Below are positions 49,701 through 58,136 of a DNA stretch of 64,000 nt, in pieces (positions within the stretch are counted from its first letter, which is position 1; each line of letters starts with the position of its first letter). The notes below the pieces were generated by a model. It was not told where the DNA came from, did no database searches, and was given only the letters and a program-made list of their open reading frames with translations. Position numbers and translations under genes: made by a program. Source of the stretch: Clostridiaceae bacterium (GTDB taxonomy: Bacteria; Bacillota; Clostridia; Peptostreptococcales; Tindalliaceae); the NCBI GenBank assembly GCA_024635995.1, contig JAGXHW010000036.1, forward strand, positions 21,326-85,325, written 5' to 3'.

Positions 49701-51141
49701 AGGTACCGCAATAGGTGCGGTATGGCACATTGGACGGTGGAGGCGGAGCGGTATAAGGCTCTTTATCCGATGAATGGTCATAGGGTGTTGCCAGGGCCTT
49801 CATCAAAGCATGTAGAGGTGTAAGATTGTTTTGGCTAACAGCTGATTCCAGTGCGGCTTCCACTTGATGGTTTCGAGGAATCACAGCAGGGTTTGATTGC
49901 TTCATTAAAGACAACACTTCTTCCATTGGTTGTTGTTGTCTCTGTATCCGTTGTTGCCATTGCTGTCGCCAATCATGAAAACCGTCAACTTCCGGCCATG
50001 TCTTTTTTATTAAATCTACGAATGTATTGGTAAAATCAAGTTTGTGATCCTCCATCAACTGCAATAGTTCCTTGATCAGTGCTTCGTCTTCGGGTTCTTG
50101 GTTAAAAAGCCCCAACTTAGACTTCATTCCCTGAAGCCAATACTGGTGGTAAATACCGATATATTTATTCAGTTCTTCCTGGGCCATTTCAATGGCCACA
50201 GGTTGTTCTTCATGCAACAGCGGGACAAGGGTCTCCGCAAAACGGGACAGGTTCCAACCGCCAATGGATGGTTGGTTGCCATAAGCATATCGGCCCTGCC
50301 GATCGATGGAACTAAAGAGCGTTTGTGGATGGTACGTGTCCATGAAGGCGCAGGGACCGTAATCAATGGTTTCGCCACTGATGGTCATGTTGTCGGTGTT
50401 CATGACGCCATGTATAAAACCAACCAGCTGCCATTTTGAAATCAGTGACGCCTGGCGTTGAATGACTTCTCTTAGAAGCATCAGAGTCGCCTGGGTGCTG
50501 TCGGATAACTCAATGTGAGGGAAATGCCTCTCGATGGCATAGTTTGCCAATGATTGTAAGGCCTTTATGTCTCCTTTTTGAGCGGCGAATTGAAAGGTGC
50601 CCACCCGAAGATGACTGGAGGCAGCCCGGGTGAGGATGGCGCCGGTCAGTGGGGCTTCACGAAAAACAGGATCACCTGTGATCACCACTGCCAGACTGCG
50701 GGTAGTGGGAATTTTTAGGGCAAACATGGCTTCACTGATGATGTATTCTCTCAGCATGGGGCCTAAGGCTGCCCGTCCGTCGCCACCACGGGAATAAGGA
50801 GTTGGCCCGGATCCTTTTAGTTGTAGATCAAACCGGTCACCATCAGGGGTGGTTTGCTCTCCCAACAGCAGTGCACGGCCATCACCCAGGATGGTAAAAT
50901 ATCCAAACTGATGGCCGGCGTAGGCTTGGGCAATGGTTTGAAGTTCCGCAGGAGCTTTGTTTCCAGCAAAAATCTCAGCGCCGATATTGCTATCAAGTTC
51001 ATCTGGGTTTAACCCTAATGCCTTTGATAAAGGATGGTTATAAACAAGTATTTTGGGAGAAGAAACTGGTGTGGGTTGAATGTGTGTATAAAACATGTCC
51101 GGAAGAAGTGTGTAGCTGTTTTCCAGGTCAAAACCATACAT
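49699..51141 (-). CDS. selO: Protein adenylyltransferase SelO (YdiU/UPF0061)
   Basis: A 480-residue pseudokinase-fold enzyme that transfers AMP from ATP to protein side chains and is linked to redox stress. Signatures seen are [40 protein letters not shown] (with the nucleotide-binding Lys and Arg), [28 protein letters not shown] (the metal-binding loop) and [11 protein letters not shown]. The C-terminus ends YRTYCGT, where some homologues carry selenocysteine. The start at 51141 has GGAG upstream; an ATG five codons earlier has none. It is convergent with the ExbB/ExbD-like operon. Confidence 0.95.
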   Translation of the reverse strand: MYGFDLENSYTLLPDMFYTHIQPTPVSSPKILVYNHPLSKALGLNPDELDSNIGAEIFAGNKAPAELQTIAQAYAGHQFGYFTILGDGRALLLGEQTTPDGDRFDLQLKGSGPTPYSRGGDGRAALGPMLREYIISEAMFALKIPTTRSLAVVITGDPVFREAPLTGAILTRAASSHLRVGTFQFAAQKGDIKALQSLANYAIERHFPHIELSDSTQATLMLLREVIQRQASLISKWQLVGFIHGVMNTDNMTISGETIDYGPCAFMDTYHPQTLFSSIDRQGRYAYGNQPSIGGWNLSRFAETLVPLLHEEQPVAIEMAQEELNKYIGIYHQYWLQGMKSKLGLFNQEPEDEALIKELLQLMEDHKLDFTNTFVDLIKKTWPEVDGFHDWRQQWQQRIQRQQQPMEEVLSLMKQSNPAVIPRNHQVEAALESAVSQNNLTPLHALMKALATPYDHSSDKEPYTAPPPPSNVPYRTYCGT

Positions 51142-51226
51142 CGTTTCCAGCTCCATTTCTTAATACAAAATAACATCATGTTCTATTAGTACCAATATGT
51201 GCGCCATCGAAACGTGACTAGATTAA

Positions 51227-51265
51227 ATAAAAAGAACTGGTTCCATGAAGTGGAAGACCAGTTCT
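51227..51265 (-). terminator. Terminator of the small lipoprotein gene
   Basis: On the minus strand a stem AGAACTGGTCTTCCA / TGGAACCAGTTCT with a short loop is followed by TTTTTATTT. Confidence 0.85.
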
Positions 51266-51273
51266 GAGCAGGA

Positions 51274-51408
51274 TCAGTAGTCAGATGGAATTTGTTCTTC
51301 GGGTGCCTCTGGTTCAGGAATTGAATCAGGTCTTTCACATCCTGTCAGTGGTGACGCAAGCATCATTGTCACCAGGACCAGTGCAATCATTCTTATCAAT
51401 GTTTTCAT
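51274..51408 (-). CDS. Small lipoprotein (44 residues)
   Basis: A gene too short for ordinary gene finders. The product begins MKTLIRMIALVLVTMMLASP and continues into the lipobox LTGC (Cys about 24), then a 20-residue Pro/Glu-rich tail. It has AGGAGG seven bases before the ATG and its own terminator. The mature peptide would be a lipid-anchored acidic tail of about 21 residues. Function unknown; it could be an entericidin-like or stress-associated peptide, but nothing proves that. Confidence 0.75.
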   Translation of the reverse strand: MKTLIRMIALVLVTMMLASPLTGCERPDSIPEPEAPEEQIPSDY

Positions 51409-51604
51409 GTAATTTCCCTCCTAAAAAATGTCTCGCCAGTGGCGGATTGTGTCATTAGGTCGAAATTATTGCACTCACCTCCCTTTTGAAATTTATCCGT
51501 ACTATTAATTACATAACCGAATAAAATTGAATTAAACATATATGCCATTATATCTATCTCAAAGTAGAAACTTGGACAGGAATAAATATCTGACTTGAAC
51601 GCCT

Positions 51605-51670
51605 TAACGCATTCTAACCTTCTGATGTAGTTAGGACTCCACCAGAAGCTAAGAATTCTGTTTATAATGA
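51605..51670 (+). repeat. Dispersed hairpin repeat, copy B
   Basis: Matches 34763-34828 (TAACGCATTCTAA, CTTCTGATG, CCAGAAGCTAAG, CTGTTTATA). Here it lies in the AT-rich gap between the lipoprotein and PAP2 genes, without the large upstream hairpin of copy A. Confidence 0.78.
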
Positions 51671-51794
51671 AATATGAAAACCTGGGAGGTTCAAAAATGA
51701 GTTTGTTTGATAAAAGAAACTCCCGGTTAATTCTTCGCCCTAATCGGGTAATCTAATAATAGCTTTTGATAAGTATGAACGGAGTGTAGTTGAT

Positions 51795-52481
51795 ATGAAT
51801 AAAAACACAGCGAAAAATGTGGCCTTTCCGTTGCTGCTAATACTGATGGGCTTTGGTGTTATAGCTCTTTCAATCATGCTATTTTGGCAGATTTCAGAAA
51901 ATGTAGTATACCAACAAATAGACGTTTTTAATAATGTTATGATAGATCTTCTTCAAGATGGTTTTTCTCCAAAATTCTATAGTGTGATGATTTTTATAAC
52001 AGAACTGGGGTCAGTATGGTTTATTGCTGTAGCCAGCCTTTTTATAGCCTTATATCTCTGGCTTAAAGAAAGAGATAAGTGGGGAATTTTGTTATTATTA
52101 GTATCAGTCGGTGGTGGAGGCTTAATTATTTCGGCGTTAAAGCGCTATTATCAAATAGGTCGGCCGTCTATAAATGAACAAATCGATGCAGTAGGGTATA
52201 GTTTTCCCAGCGGTCATGCTATGGGTTCCTTAATTCTCTATGGTTTTATTGTCTATCTCATTCAAAGAAGCAAGTTATCCAAAGTTAAAAAAATGGTTTG
52301 TTCCGCTGTTTTAATTTCACTTATAATCCTTATAGCAATGTCCAGGGTTTATTTAAACGCTCATTTCCCCAGCGACGTGATAGCTGGACTGGCAGGTGGA
52401 CTTGCATGGCTATTGTTCTGTATCATCTCTTTAGAAGTCGTAAAAATGAAAAGGCGTAATGATATTCAGCCCTTTAAATAA
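51795..52481 (+). CDS. PAP2 family phosphatase (membrane lipid phosphatase)
   Basis: A 228-residue membrane enzyme with about six helices, dephosphorylating undecaprenyl pyrophosphate, phosphatidate or similar lipids on the outer face. The three catalytic motifs are complete: KRYYQIGRP (about residues 114-122), PSGHAMGS (about 136-143) and SRVYLNAHFPSDVIAG (about 182-197). The gene and the 350 bases before it are clearly richer in A+T than the neighbouring genes, which may mean transfer. GGAGTG precedes the ATG. It stands alone. Confidence 0.92.
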   Translation: MNKNTAKNVAFPLLLILMGFGVIALSIMLFWQISENVVYQQIDVFNNVMIDLLQDGFSPKFYSVMIFITELGSVWFIAVASLFIALYLWLKERDKWGILLLLVSVGGGGLIISALKRYYQIGRPSINEQIDAVGYSFPSGHAMGSLILYGFIVYLIQRSKLSKVKKMVCSAVLISLIILIAMSRVYLNAHFPSDVIAGLAGGLAWLLFCIISLEVVKMKRRNDIQPFK

Positions 52482-52633
52482 ATTGCGAACCTGCTTGAAA
52501 AATTTAATAAATTTAGTAGAAAATGTAGGTGGCAGATGAAATGAAAAAATCAAAAAAATTTATAGGAATAGCCGTAGCGGGGTATACTCATGGTGGACAA
52601 TTATATACCAGAATCATGGAAAGGATGAAGGAG

Positions 52634-53173
52634 ATGAAAATCGTTGTACTGACTGGAAGTTCTCATGTAAATGGAACGACATCAGCTCTGGCGGACGAAT
52701 TTGTGAATGGTGCACGGGAAGCAGGACATGAAGCGGTTCGCTTTGACACGGCACAAATGCAAATTCACCCCTGTACTGGGTGTGACCATTGCAAAAAAGT
52801 GAAAGAAACCTGTATTTTCAAGGATGATATGTTGCATGTTTATCCTGAAATGAAAGAAGCGGAAGCTGTGGTTTTTGTGTCTCCCCTGTATTATTTTGGA
52901 GTGACAGCCCAGTTGAAAAGTGCCATTGACCGGTTTTATGCCATTAACCTTAAACTGAGAGAAAACCCAACCAAAGCTTACTTGTTGGCAGCCGGGGCGG
53001 ATGTGGATGATTGGGCCATGGATGGCATCACAGCTCATATGAAGACCATGTGCCGTTACCTGAACTGGGACTATAAAGAAGGTGTATTGGCCCTGGGTGC
53101 CGGCGTGCCGGAAGACTTTGAAAATACAGATTACCTTGAACAGGCGAGAGAGCTGGGGTTGCATCTGTCATAA
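52634..53173 (+). CDS. NAD(P)H-dependent FMN reductase / flavodoxin-fold oxidoreductase
   Basis: A 179-residue flavoprotein. The FMN phosphate loop is VVLTGSSHVNGTTSALAD (residues 3-20), and the iron-sulfur-flavoprotein-like segment PCTGCDHCKKVKETCIFKDD (about 49-68) leads into AVVFVSPLYYFGVTAQLK with the P-x-Y flavin motif. The Cys pattern is as in multimeric flavodoxin WrbA/Isf-like proteins, although a bound cluster is uncertain. The frame is open 35 codons upstream, but the fold begins at 52634, so this start is chosen; AAGGAG abuts it, which leaves the start unsure. Its stop overlaps the convergent M48 gene by six bases. Confidence 0.85.
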   Translation: MKIVVLTGSSHVNGTTSALADEFVNGAREAGHEAVRFDTAQMQIHPCTGCDHCKKVKETCIFKDDMLHVYPEMKEAEAVVFVSPLYYFGVTAQLKSAIDRFYAINLKLRENPTKAYLLAAGADVDDWAMDGITAHMKTMCRYLNWDYKEGVLALGAGVPEDFENTDYLEQARELGLHLS

Positions 53174-54445
53174 AGTATGATATTGAAAGCAACATACCTT
53201 CAGGCTGGTTGAAAATCCACCTGGAGGCTTCTTGGTCAAGGCCTCAACCCTTTGACTGATAGGTGGGTGAGAATAGGTCATTTTAACCACCAGGGGATGG
53301 GGTGTCAGGTTGGCAAAGTTTTCCCTGGCCAGCACCTTCAAGGCACTGATCATTGGTTCCCGGTATCCTGATACGGCGGCAAAGGCATCGGCCCGGTATT
53401 CAGCTATTCGGGAAAGTTGGGACAAGGGAATGCCCACCACAATACCCACGGGCTCCATGAGAATGCCAAAAAGAATCAGGGCAAATCCCATGTGGGCAGA
53501 TCTAAACCCAAATGCCTGTGCCAGGTCATCAGATGAGAGGAAAAAAGTCAATAGCACCAGCACGACACTCATCTGGATGACGGAGATTAATAATTGCCGC
53601 AACACATCTTTGTGTTTGGCATGACCAATTTCATGGGCCAGTACACTGACAATTTCATCAGTGCTGCATTTTTCCAATAAAGTATCAAAAAGAACAATGT
53701 GTTTAAATTTGCCAAAACCAGAGAAGTAAGCGTTTAATTTGGATGAACGTTTGGAGGCATCCATGACGCTTATTTTTTTGACCTCATACCCTGTCGAGAC
53801 TGCCAGGTCGTTAATTTTGTCATACAATTCACCAGAAGGCAACGGTGTCAACTTGTTGAAAAGTCGTACAAATATTTTAGTATAGAGGAGGTTGATCAGT
53901 AAGGTGAGGCTGACCATCAACAGCCAGGCGTAGAGGATGAAGCGGTTTCCTATACGCAGGTACAGGGTAAGTAGTGCATAGAGAATGCCTCCACCCAGAA
54001 GGATTGCCAAAAGAATGGATTTCAGCTGGTCAAGCACAAAGGTTTTTATTGTGGATTTATTAAAACCGAAGCGTTCCTCAATGCTGAAGGTACGGTACCA
54101 ATGAAAACCAATACCCAGAACAAAGCTAATGGTCCCATAAAAGCTTAGAAACAAAAGACTTTGAAGAACAGGATTTGGGGTAAACCCATCAGCCAGTCTT
54201 GCCAGGGCAGGGAATAATCCAACAGATAAAAACAATATAAGCAACACAGTGTCCAACACCTTTTCAATCATTGAAATACGGTGATTCTCCATGGTATAGT
54301 TCAACCAATTATCATAGGCATTCTGATCATAAACGTCAGCCACATTGTCAGGGATGGTCTGGTTGCGGTGTTTGTAATTAAGGGTGGACAGGGTGATGTC
54401 CAGCAGAAAAACAGCAAGAATTACCAGTATGGTTAAAGTATACAT
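53168..54445 (-). CDS. M48 family membrane zinc metallopeptidase (Ste24/CAAX protease-like)
   Basis: A 425-residue integral membrane protease. The zinc site is VLAHEIGHAKHKDVLRQ (HExxH about residues 268-272), with a downstream ligand Glu in EYRADAFAA (about 350). KLNAYFSGFGKFKHIVLFDTLLE precedes it as in Ste24-type enzymes. About seven hydrophobic segments surround the site, and the N-terminal helix is MYTLTILVILAVFLLD. Bacterial members take part in membrane protein quality control. AAGGAGG lies before the ATG at 54445. It ends 22 bases downstream of the DeoR gene and may be co-transcribed with it. Confidence 0.9.
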   Translation of the reverse strand: MYTLTILVILAVFLLDITLSTLNYKHRNQTIPDNVADVYDQNAYDNWLNYTMENHRISMIEKVLDTVLLILFLSVGLFPALARLADGFTPNPVLQSLLFLSFYGTISFVLGIGFHWYRTFSIEERFGFNKSTIKTFVLDQLKSILLAILLGGGILYALLTLYLRIGNRFILYAWLLMVSLTLLINLLYTKIFVRLFNKLTPLPSGELYDKINDLAVSTGYEVKKISVMDASKRSSKLNAYFSGFGKFKHIVLFDTLLEKCSTDEIVSVLAHEIGHAKHKDVLRQLLISVIQMSVVLVLLTFFLSSDDLAQAFGFRSAHMGFALILFGILMEPVGIVVGIPLSQLSRIAEYRADAFAAVSGYREPMISALKVLARENFANLTPHPLVVKMTYSHPPISQRVEALTKKPPGGFSTSLKVCCFQYHTL

Positions 54446-54466
54446 GGTTTCCTCCTTGGGAAGCAC

Positions 54467-55231
54467 TCAATTATTTGTTAAGACCATTCGGATTTGATGC
54501 TGCCGGAAATAGTCTGCATAAAGACTGGGGAAATTATTAGATATGACGGTGTGCAACTTATTAAGTTCCGCCACTGGGTAAATGGCAATGCGGTCATATT
54601 TTGAGTGATCGGCCATGAGAATCCATTGGTGCGCCATGGTGGGAATGTGACGAAAGACGTAGGTGCTGATGATGGAATTTACTGTCAAACCTGCTTTCAT
54701 ATCAATCCCGGAAATACTGGTAAACGCTTTGTTCACATAAATGGATTCTGTGAATGCCTGGGGTTGTTCCCAGCTGGAAAAAAGTGTGATTTCATCCGTG
54801 GAAGTGACTTCGCCGCCAATCAGGTAGACTTTCGATACCCGGTGAAGGAGATCCTGCAGGGCAGTTATGTTATTGGTCACAACGGTTAAATGATGAAAAC
54901 GACCCAGTTTTCTGGCAAGGATGCAACAGGTTCGCCCGGAGCCTAAGAAGATGCAATCACCTTCCTCGATTTCTTCGCAGGCCTTCTCGGCCAGGGCTTG
55001 CCTTTGGGAATTTTGGTAAAAATCATGTGTTTGCGGCTGACCCTTTTGGTGAAGCTCCACTTTCTGGGCGCCTCCATAAAAGCGTACGGCCAGTCCCTGT
55101 TTTTCCAGCGAAGCCAAATCTTTTCGAATGGAGACTGTACTCACCCGAAATTGTTGGCTCAAGTCATTGACCATCACTTTGCCTTGTTGCTGAAGCATTG
55201 CTTTGATTTCTTCTATGCGTTTAACAGACAT
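54467..55231 (-). CDS. DeoR family transcriptional regulator (IolR-like) of the inositol operon
   Basis: A 254-residue repressor divergent from the iol genes. The N-terminal HTH is RIEEIKAMLQQQGKVMVNDL followed by QQFRVSTVSIRKDLASLEKQ (residues 4-47), with GLAVRFYGGAQ. The sugar-phosphate-binding DeoR C-domain has EGDCIFLGSGRTCCILARKL (about 85-104) and AGLTVNSI...MADHSK (about 185-225). The inducer in IolR is an IolC product. The start at 55231 follows GAGGAGATG; the frame is open 14 codons further upstream. Confidence 0.9.
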   Translation of the reverse strand: MSVKRIEEIKAMLQQQGKVMVNDLSQQFRVSTVSIRKDLASLEKQGLAVRFYGGAQKVELHQKGQPQTHDFYQNSQRQALAEKACEEIEEGDCIFLGSGRTCCILARKLGRFHHLTVVTNNITALQDLLHRVSKVYLIGGEVTSTDEITLFSSWEQPQAFTESIYVNKAFTSISGIDMKAGLTVNSIISTYVFRHIPTMAHQWILMADHSKYDRIAIYPVAELNKLHTVISNNFPSLYADYFRQHQIRMVLTNN

Positions 55232-55277
55232 AAAGTCATCTCCTCGCGTAATAAATCGGCCAACATGTTTCATTTTG

Positions 55278-55307
55278 ATTATAAACGAAAGGGCAAAGAC
55301 CTGTCAA
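55278..55307 (-). promoter_or_regulatory. Promoter and operator of the DeoR regulator
   Basis: On the minus strand TTGACA (55307-55302), an 18-base spacer and TATAAT (55283-55278). ATAAACGAAA (plus strand 55281-55290) overlaps the -10. Confidence 0.75.
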
Positions 55308-55334
55308 TTGAAAGTGTGTAAACGCATTTACAGG

Positions 55335-55363
55335 TTGACAATTAATAGTGAAAGGTTTACTCT
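55335..55363 (+). promoter_or_regulatory. Promoter of the iol operon
   Basis: TTGACA, a 17-base spacer and TACTCT, about 60 bases before iolC. Confidence 0.65.
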
Positions 55364-55384
55364 ATAAACATAACAACAACGGAA

Positions 55385-55405
55385 ATAAACGAAATAAAAC
55401 GAAAC
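55385..55405 (+). promoter_or_regulatory. Direct-repeat operator in the iolC leader
   Basis: ATAAACGAAA followed at once by ATAAAACGAAA. The same decamer lies at the -10 of the divergent regulator (55281-55290). Repeats of this kind are usual for DeoR-family repressors. Confidence 0.6.
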
Positions 55406-55421
55406 CCAGGAGTTGATGAGG

Positions 55422-56435
55422 ATGAATTTTCCAACCGGACGCGACATGGACATTATTTTGGCTGGCCGTGCAGGCATCGATTTGAACGCAGACCGCTACA
55501 ACTGCCCGTTTGCTGATGTACCCTCCTTTACAAAAACCGTGGGAGGATCTCCTGCTAATATTGCGCAGGGCACATCGAAACTTGGACTAAAAACAGGGTT
55601 TATTGGCAAGGTATCTGGAGACGGCATGGGTGATTATATTTTTCAGACATTCAGGAAGGCAGGTATTAATGAGGAGGGGATCATCGCAGACAAAACAGGC
55701 GCGCGCAATTGTCTGGCCATTACAGAGATCCTTAGTCCCACCAACAGCGGATCATATCTCTACCGGGAAAATACAGCGGATTTGTTATTGGAGCCTTCTG
55801 ATATCAGTGAAGATTACGTTAAACGTTCAGCTGCTGTTTTGCTCTCAGGCACTGCTTTTTCAGTGAGTCCTTCCAGGGAAGCCATGCTTACTTTAATGAA
55901 TTATGCCAAAAAGCATGGAACAAGGGTGATGCTTGACCTGGATTATCGTCCATATGGATGGCAAAATCATGAAGAAACAGCCCTTTACTATTCCATGGCA
56001 ACGGAGTATTGTGATGTGGTTATCGGTAATCGGGAAGAATTTAATACCATGGAGTATTTATCCATGCCGGAAAACAGGGATGACAAGCTATCAGCAGAAG
56101 CATTGTTTTCCAAAGGAGTGAAGTTGGTCATTGCCAAGGATGGTGCAAAGGGATCCAGTGCATATTTACCGGACGGAAAAGTGATCAAGAAGGGGGTTAT
56201 CCCCACAAACATTAAAAAGACCTTTGGATCCGGTGATGCCTATGCGGCAGGATTGCTTTACGGGCTGTTCAACCAATGGTCATTGGACAAGGCCATGGAG
56301 TTGGGATCTGCCTGCGCCTCCATTGTACTGGCTGGTGACAGCTGCGCCGGGGCAATACCCACGCTGGATGAAGCCCAGGAACACCTGCGCAAGTATCCAC
56401 TGAAGGCTTACGGTGAAAGGGAGGATGAAGATTAA
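55422..56435 (+). CDS. iolC: 5-dehydro-2-deoxygluconokinase
   Basis: A 337-residue PfkB-type kinase phosphorylating 5-dehydro-2-deoxygluconate in myo-inositol breakdown. Motifs seen are DIILAGRAGIDLNADRYNCP at the N-terminus, the PfkB signature 1 region FTKTVGGSPANIAQGTSKLG (about residues 38-57) and the catalytic KKTFGSGDAYAAGLLYGL (about 264-281, Asp in GSGDA). The ATG at 55422 is nine bases after CAGGAG. It overlaps iolJ by one base (TAATG). Confidence 0.93.
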   Translation: MNFPTGRDMDIILAGRAGIDLNADRYNCPFADVPSFTKTVGGSPANIAQGTSKLGLKTGFIGKVSGDGMGDYIFQTFRKAGINEEGIIADKTGARNCLAITEILSPTNSGSYLYRENTADLLLEPSDISEDYVKRSAAVLLSGTAFSVSPSREAMLTLMNYAKKHGTRVMLDLDYRPYGWQNHEETALYYSMATEYCDVVIGNREEFNTMEYLSMPENRDDKLSAEALFSKGVKLVIAKDGAKGSSAYLPDGKVIKKGVIPTNIKKTFGSGDAYAAGLLYGLFNQWSLDKAMELGSACASIVLAGDSCAGAIPTLDEAQEHLRKYPLKAYGEREDED

Positions 56436-57259
56436 TGAAAGAAATTAATCAGATGATTAGTGAGGCGTCCTCTCGGAACATGATTGTTCCAGGCTTTAAT
56501 GTTTTTGGACATGAAGAAGCATTAGCGGTGGTCAAAGCAGCAGAGAGGGCTGCTTCACCGGTACTCCTGATGGTCAACAGGGATGCCAGACAGGCTATGG
56601 CCATTAAACACTGGGGAGCTCTGTTTTCTTCCATAGCAAAAATGGCTGAAGTACCCATAGGAGTTCACCTGGATCACTGCACAGATTTGGATTTGATTCA
56701 GGAAGCCATTAAAAGCGGGTTCACTTCGGTGATGTACGACGGCTCTAAACTGCCCCTTGAGGATAACATCAGGAACAGCCGCTTAGTTGTTCAGGTTGCG
56801 GCTTCCTGGGATGTGGCGGTGGAAGGTGAAGTTGGGAGTGTACCCTACGACGATCTGGGCGAAACACTGGGAGATTTCACTACGCCGGAGGAAGCAAAAA
56901 GTGTTGTGGAAGAAGCAGGATTAGATTGGTTGGCAGTCTCTGTGGGTAATATTCACCGGCTGACTGACAGAAAATCCACCATCGACTTTCAGGCACTACA
57001 GGCCATCGAAAAGGTGACAAACGTGCCTCTGGTAATTCACGGAGCCTCTGGTATCCGGGATGAGGACAGGCAGCAACTTAAGAAATCAAGGGTGGCGAAA
57101 GTTAACATTGGTACAGCTTTGCGACAGGTATTTGGACAATCTCTTCGCCGTGAGGTGCTGGCTTTTCCTGAAGTGTTTGACCGTATGACACTGTTTAAAA
57201 ACCCAATGCGACTATACGAAGAAAAAGCTTATGAATTGATCTGTCAGTTAAAAAAATAA
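56435..57259 (+). CDS. iolJ: Class II aldolase (6-phospho-5-dehydro-2-deoxy-D-gluconate aldolase)
   Basis: A 274-residue zinc-dependent aldolase of the fructose-bisphosphate class II family, splitting the IolC product to dihydroxyacetone phosphate and malonic semialdehyde. Zinc and catalytic motifs are GVHLDHCTDLDLI (about residues 75-87), VEGEVGSVPY (about 129-138), LAVSVGNIHR (zinc His, about 167-176) and LVIHGASGI (about 199-207). Ordinary fructose or tagatose bisphosphate specificity is excluded mainly by the iolC-iolB context. Confidence 0.9.
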   Translation: MKEINQMISEASSRNMIVPGFNVFGHEEALAVVKAAERAASPVLLMVNRDARQAMAIKHWGALFSSIAKMAEVPIGVHLDHCTDLDLIQEAIKSGFTSVMYDGSKLPLEDNIRNSRLVVQVAASWDVAVEGEVGSVPYDDLGETLGDFTTPEEAKSVVEEAGLDWLAVSVGNIHRLTDRKSTIDFQALQAIEKVTNVPLVIHGASGIRDEDRQQLKKSRVAKVNIGTALRQVFGQSLRREVLAFPEVFDRMTLFKNPMRLYEEKAYELICQLKK

Positions 57260-57304
57260 TATGTTGCTTGATAAAACAATCCAGACAAGAAAGAGGTGCT
57301 GTTA

Positions 57305-58096
57305 ATGAGAATTCATCGGGACAAGGCTTTTGAGGCTGGCTACAATGCCATCACATCCATGGATGGTGAACACAGTGATATGATGATGGATTTTGGCATT
57401 TTAAAATTAATGCCAGATGAACATTATGTTGATAACTTACCTTATGAAAGAATATTTCTAATTTTATCAGGACAAATTGACGTTTACTGGGAAGGACGCA
57501 ATGAACGGGTATCCAGGGAAAGCTTCCTGGACGACAACGTTTGGTGTTTAAATGTGCCAAAAGGTGTAACAGTAAAAATTGTTGGTGTTGCAGAGGACAG
57601 TGAAGTGGCTGTCGTTCGAACAAAGAACGACAAGGTCTTCACGTCTGTGGCAAGAACAAAAGAGTCAGTCATTAAAGAAGTGCGGGGCGAAGGTACCATG
57701 AACGATACCGGTACCCGGATTGTTCGAACAGTTCAGAATGTTGATCTGTCACCAGATTCTAACATTATGTTTGGAGAAGATGTTCACTACCCGGGAAAAT
57801 GGGCAGGGTTCCCCTCCCATCATCACCAGCAGCCGGAAATCTATTTTTACAAGCTGCAACCGGAAAACGGATTTGGGCTTATGAAACTTGGCGATGAAGC
57901 CGTTTTACTGGAAAACAATGATACCGTTAAAATAGCCCCTAATCTAGTGCATCCCCAAGTGGCGGCTCCCGGTTATGCCATGTATTTTCTTTGGATGATT
58001 CGCCATTTGGAAAACAACCCTTACCTTGCGCCAACCTTTGAAGAAGAACATGTATGGGTTGAACAACCTGATGCTAAAATTTGGCCTGAAAAATGA
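57305..58096 (+). CDS. iolB: 5-deoxy-glucuronate isomerase
   Basis: A 263-residue cupin-type isomerase converting 5-deoxy-glucuronate to 5-dehydro-2-deoxygluconate. The metal-binding cupin motif is FPSHHHQQPEIYFYKLQPEN (about residues 165-184). A further conserved segment, HPQVAAPGYAMYFLWMIRH (about 216-234), closes the second cupin half. The start at 57305 follows AAGAGGTG. It acts just upstream of IolC in the pathway. Confidence 0.93.
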   Translation: MRIHRDKAFEAGYNAITSMDGEHSDMMMDFGILKLMPDEHYVDNLPYERIFLILSGQIDVYWEGRNERVSRESFLDDNVWCLNVPKGVTVKIVGVAEDSEVAVVRTKNDKVFTSVARTKESVIKEVRGEGTMNDTGTRIVRTVQNVDLSPDSNIMFGEDVHYPGKWAGFPSHHHQQPEIYFYKLQPENGFGLMKLGDEAVLLENNDTVKIAPNLVHPQVAAPGYAMYFLWMIRHLENNPYLAPTFEEEHVWVEQPDAKIWPEK

Positions 58097-58136
58097 TCGT
58101 TAATATGGTTGAGTTTGTATAGAAAAGAGGGAAATA

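Noticed and set aside
51697..51756. 19-codon ORF (MSLFDKRNSRLILRPNRVI) with GGGAGG upstream of the PAP2 gene
   Set aside because: The ribosome binding site is good, but the frame lies over a CCCGGTTA/TAATCGGG hairpin in an AT-rich gap, and nothing supports a product; left as an open possibility only.
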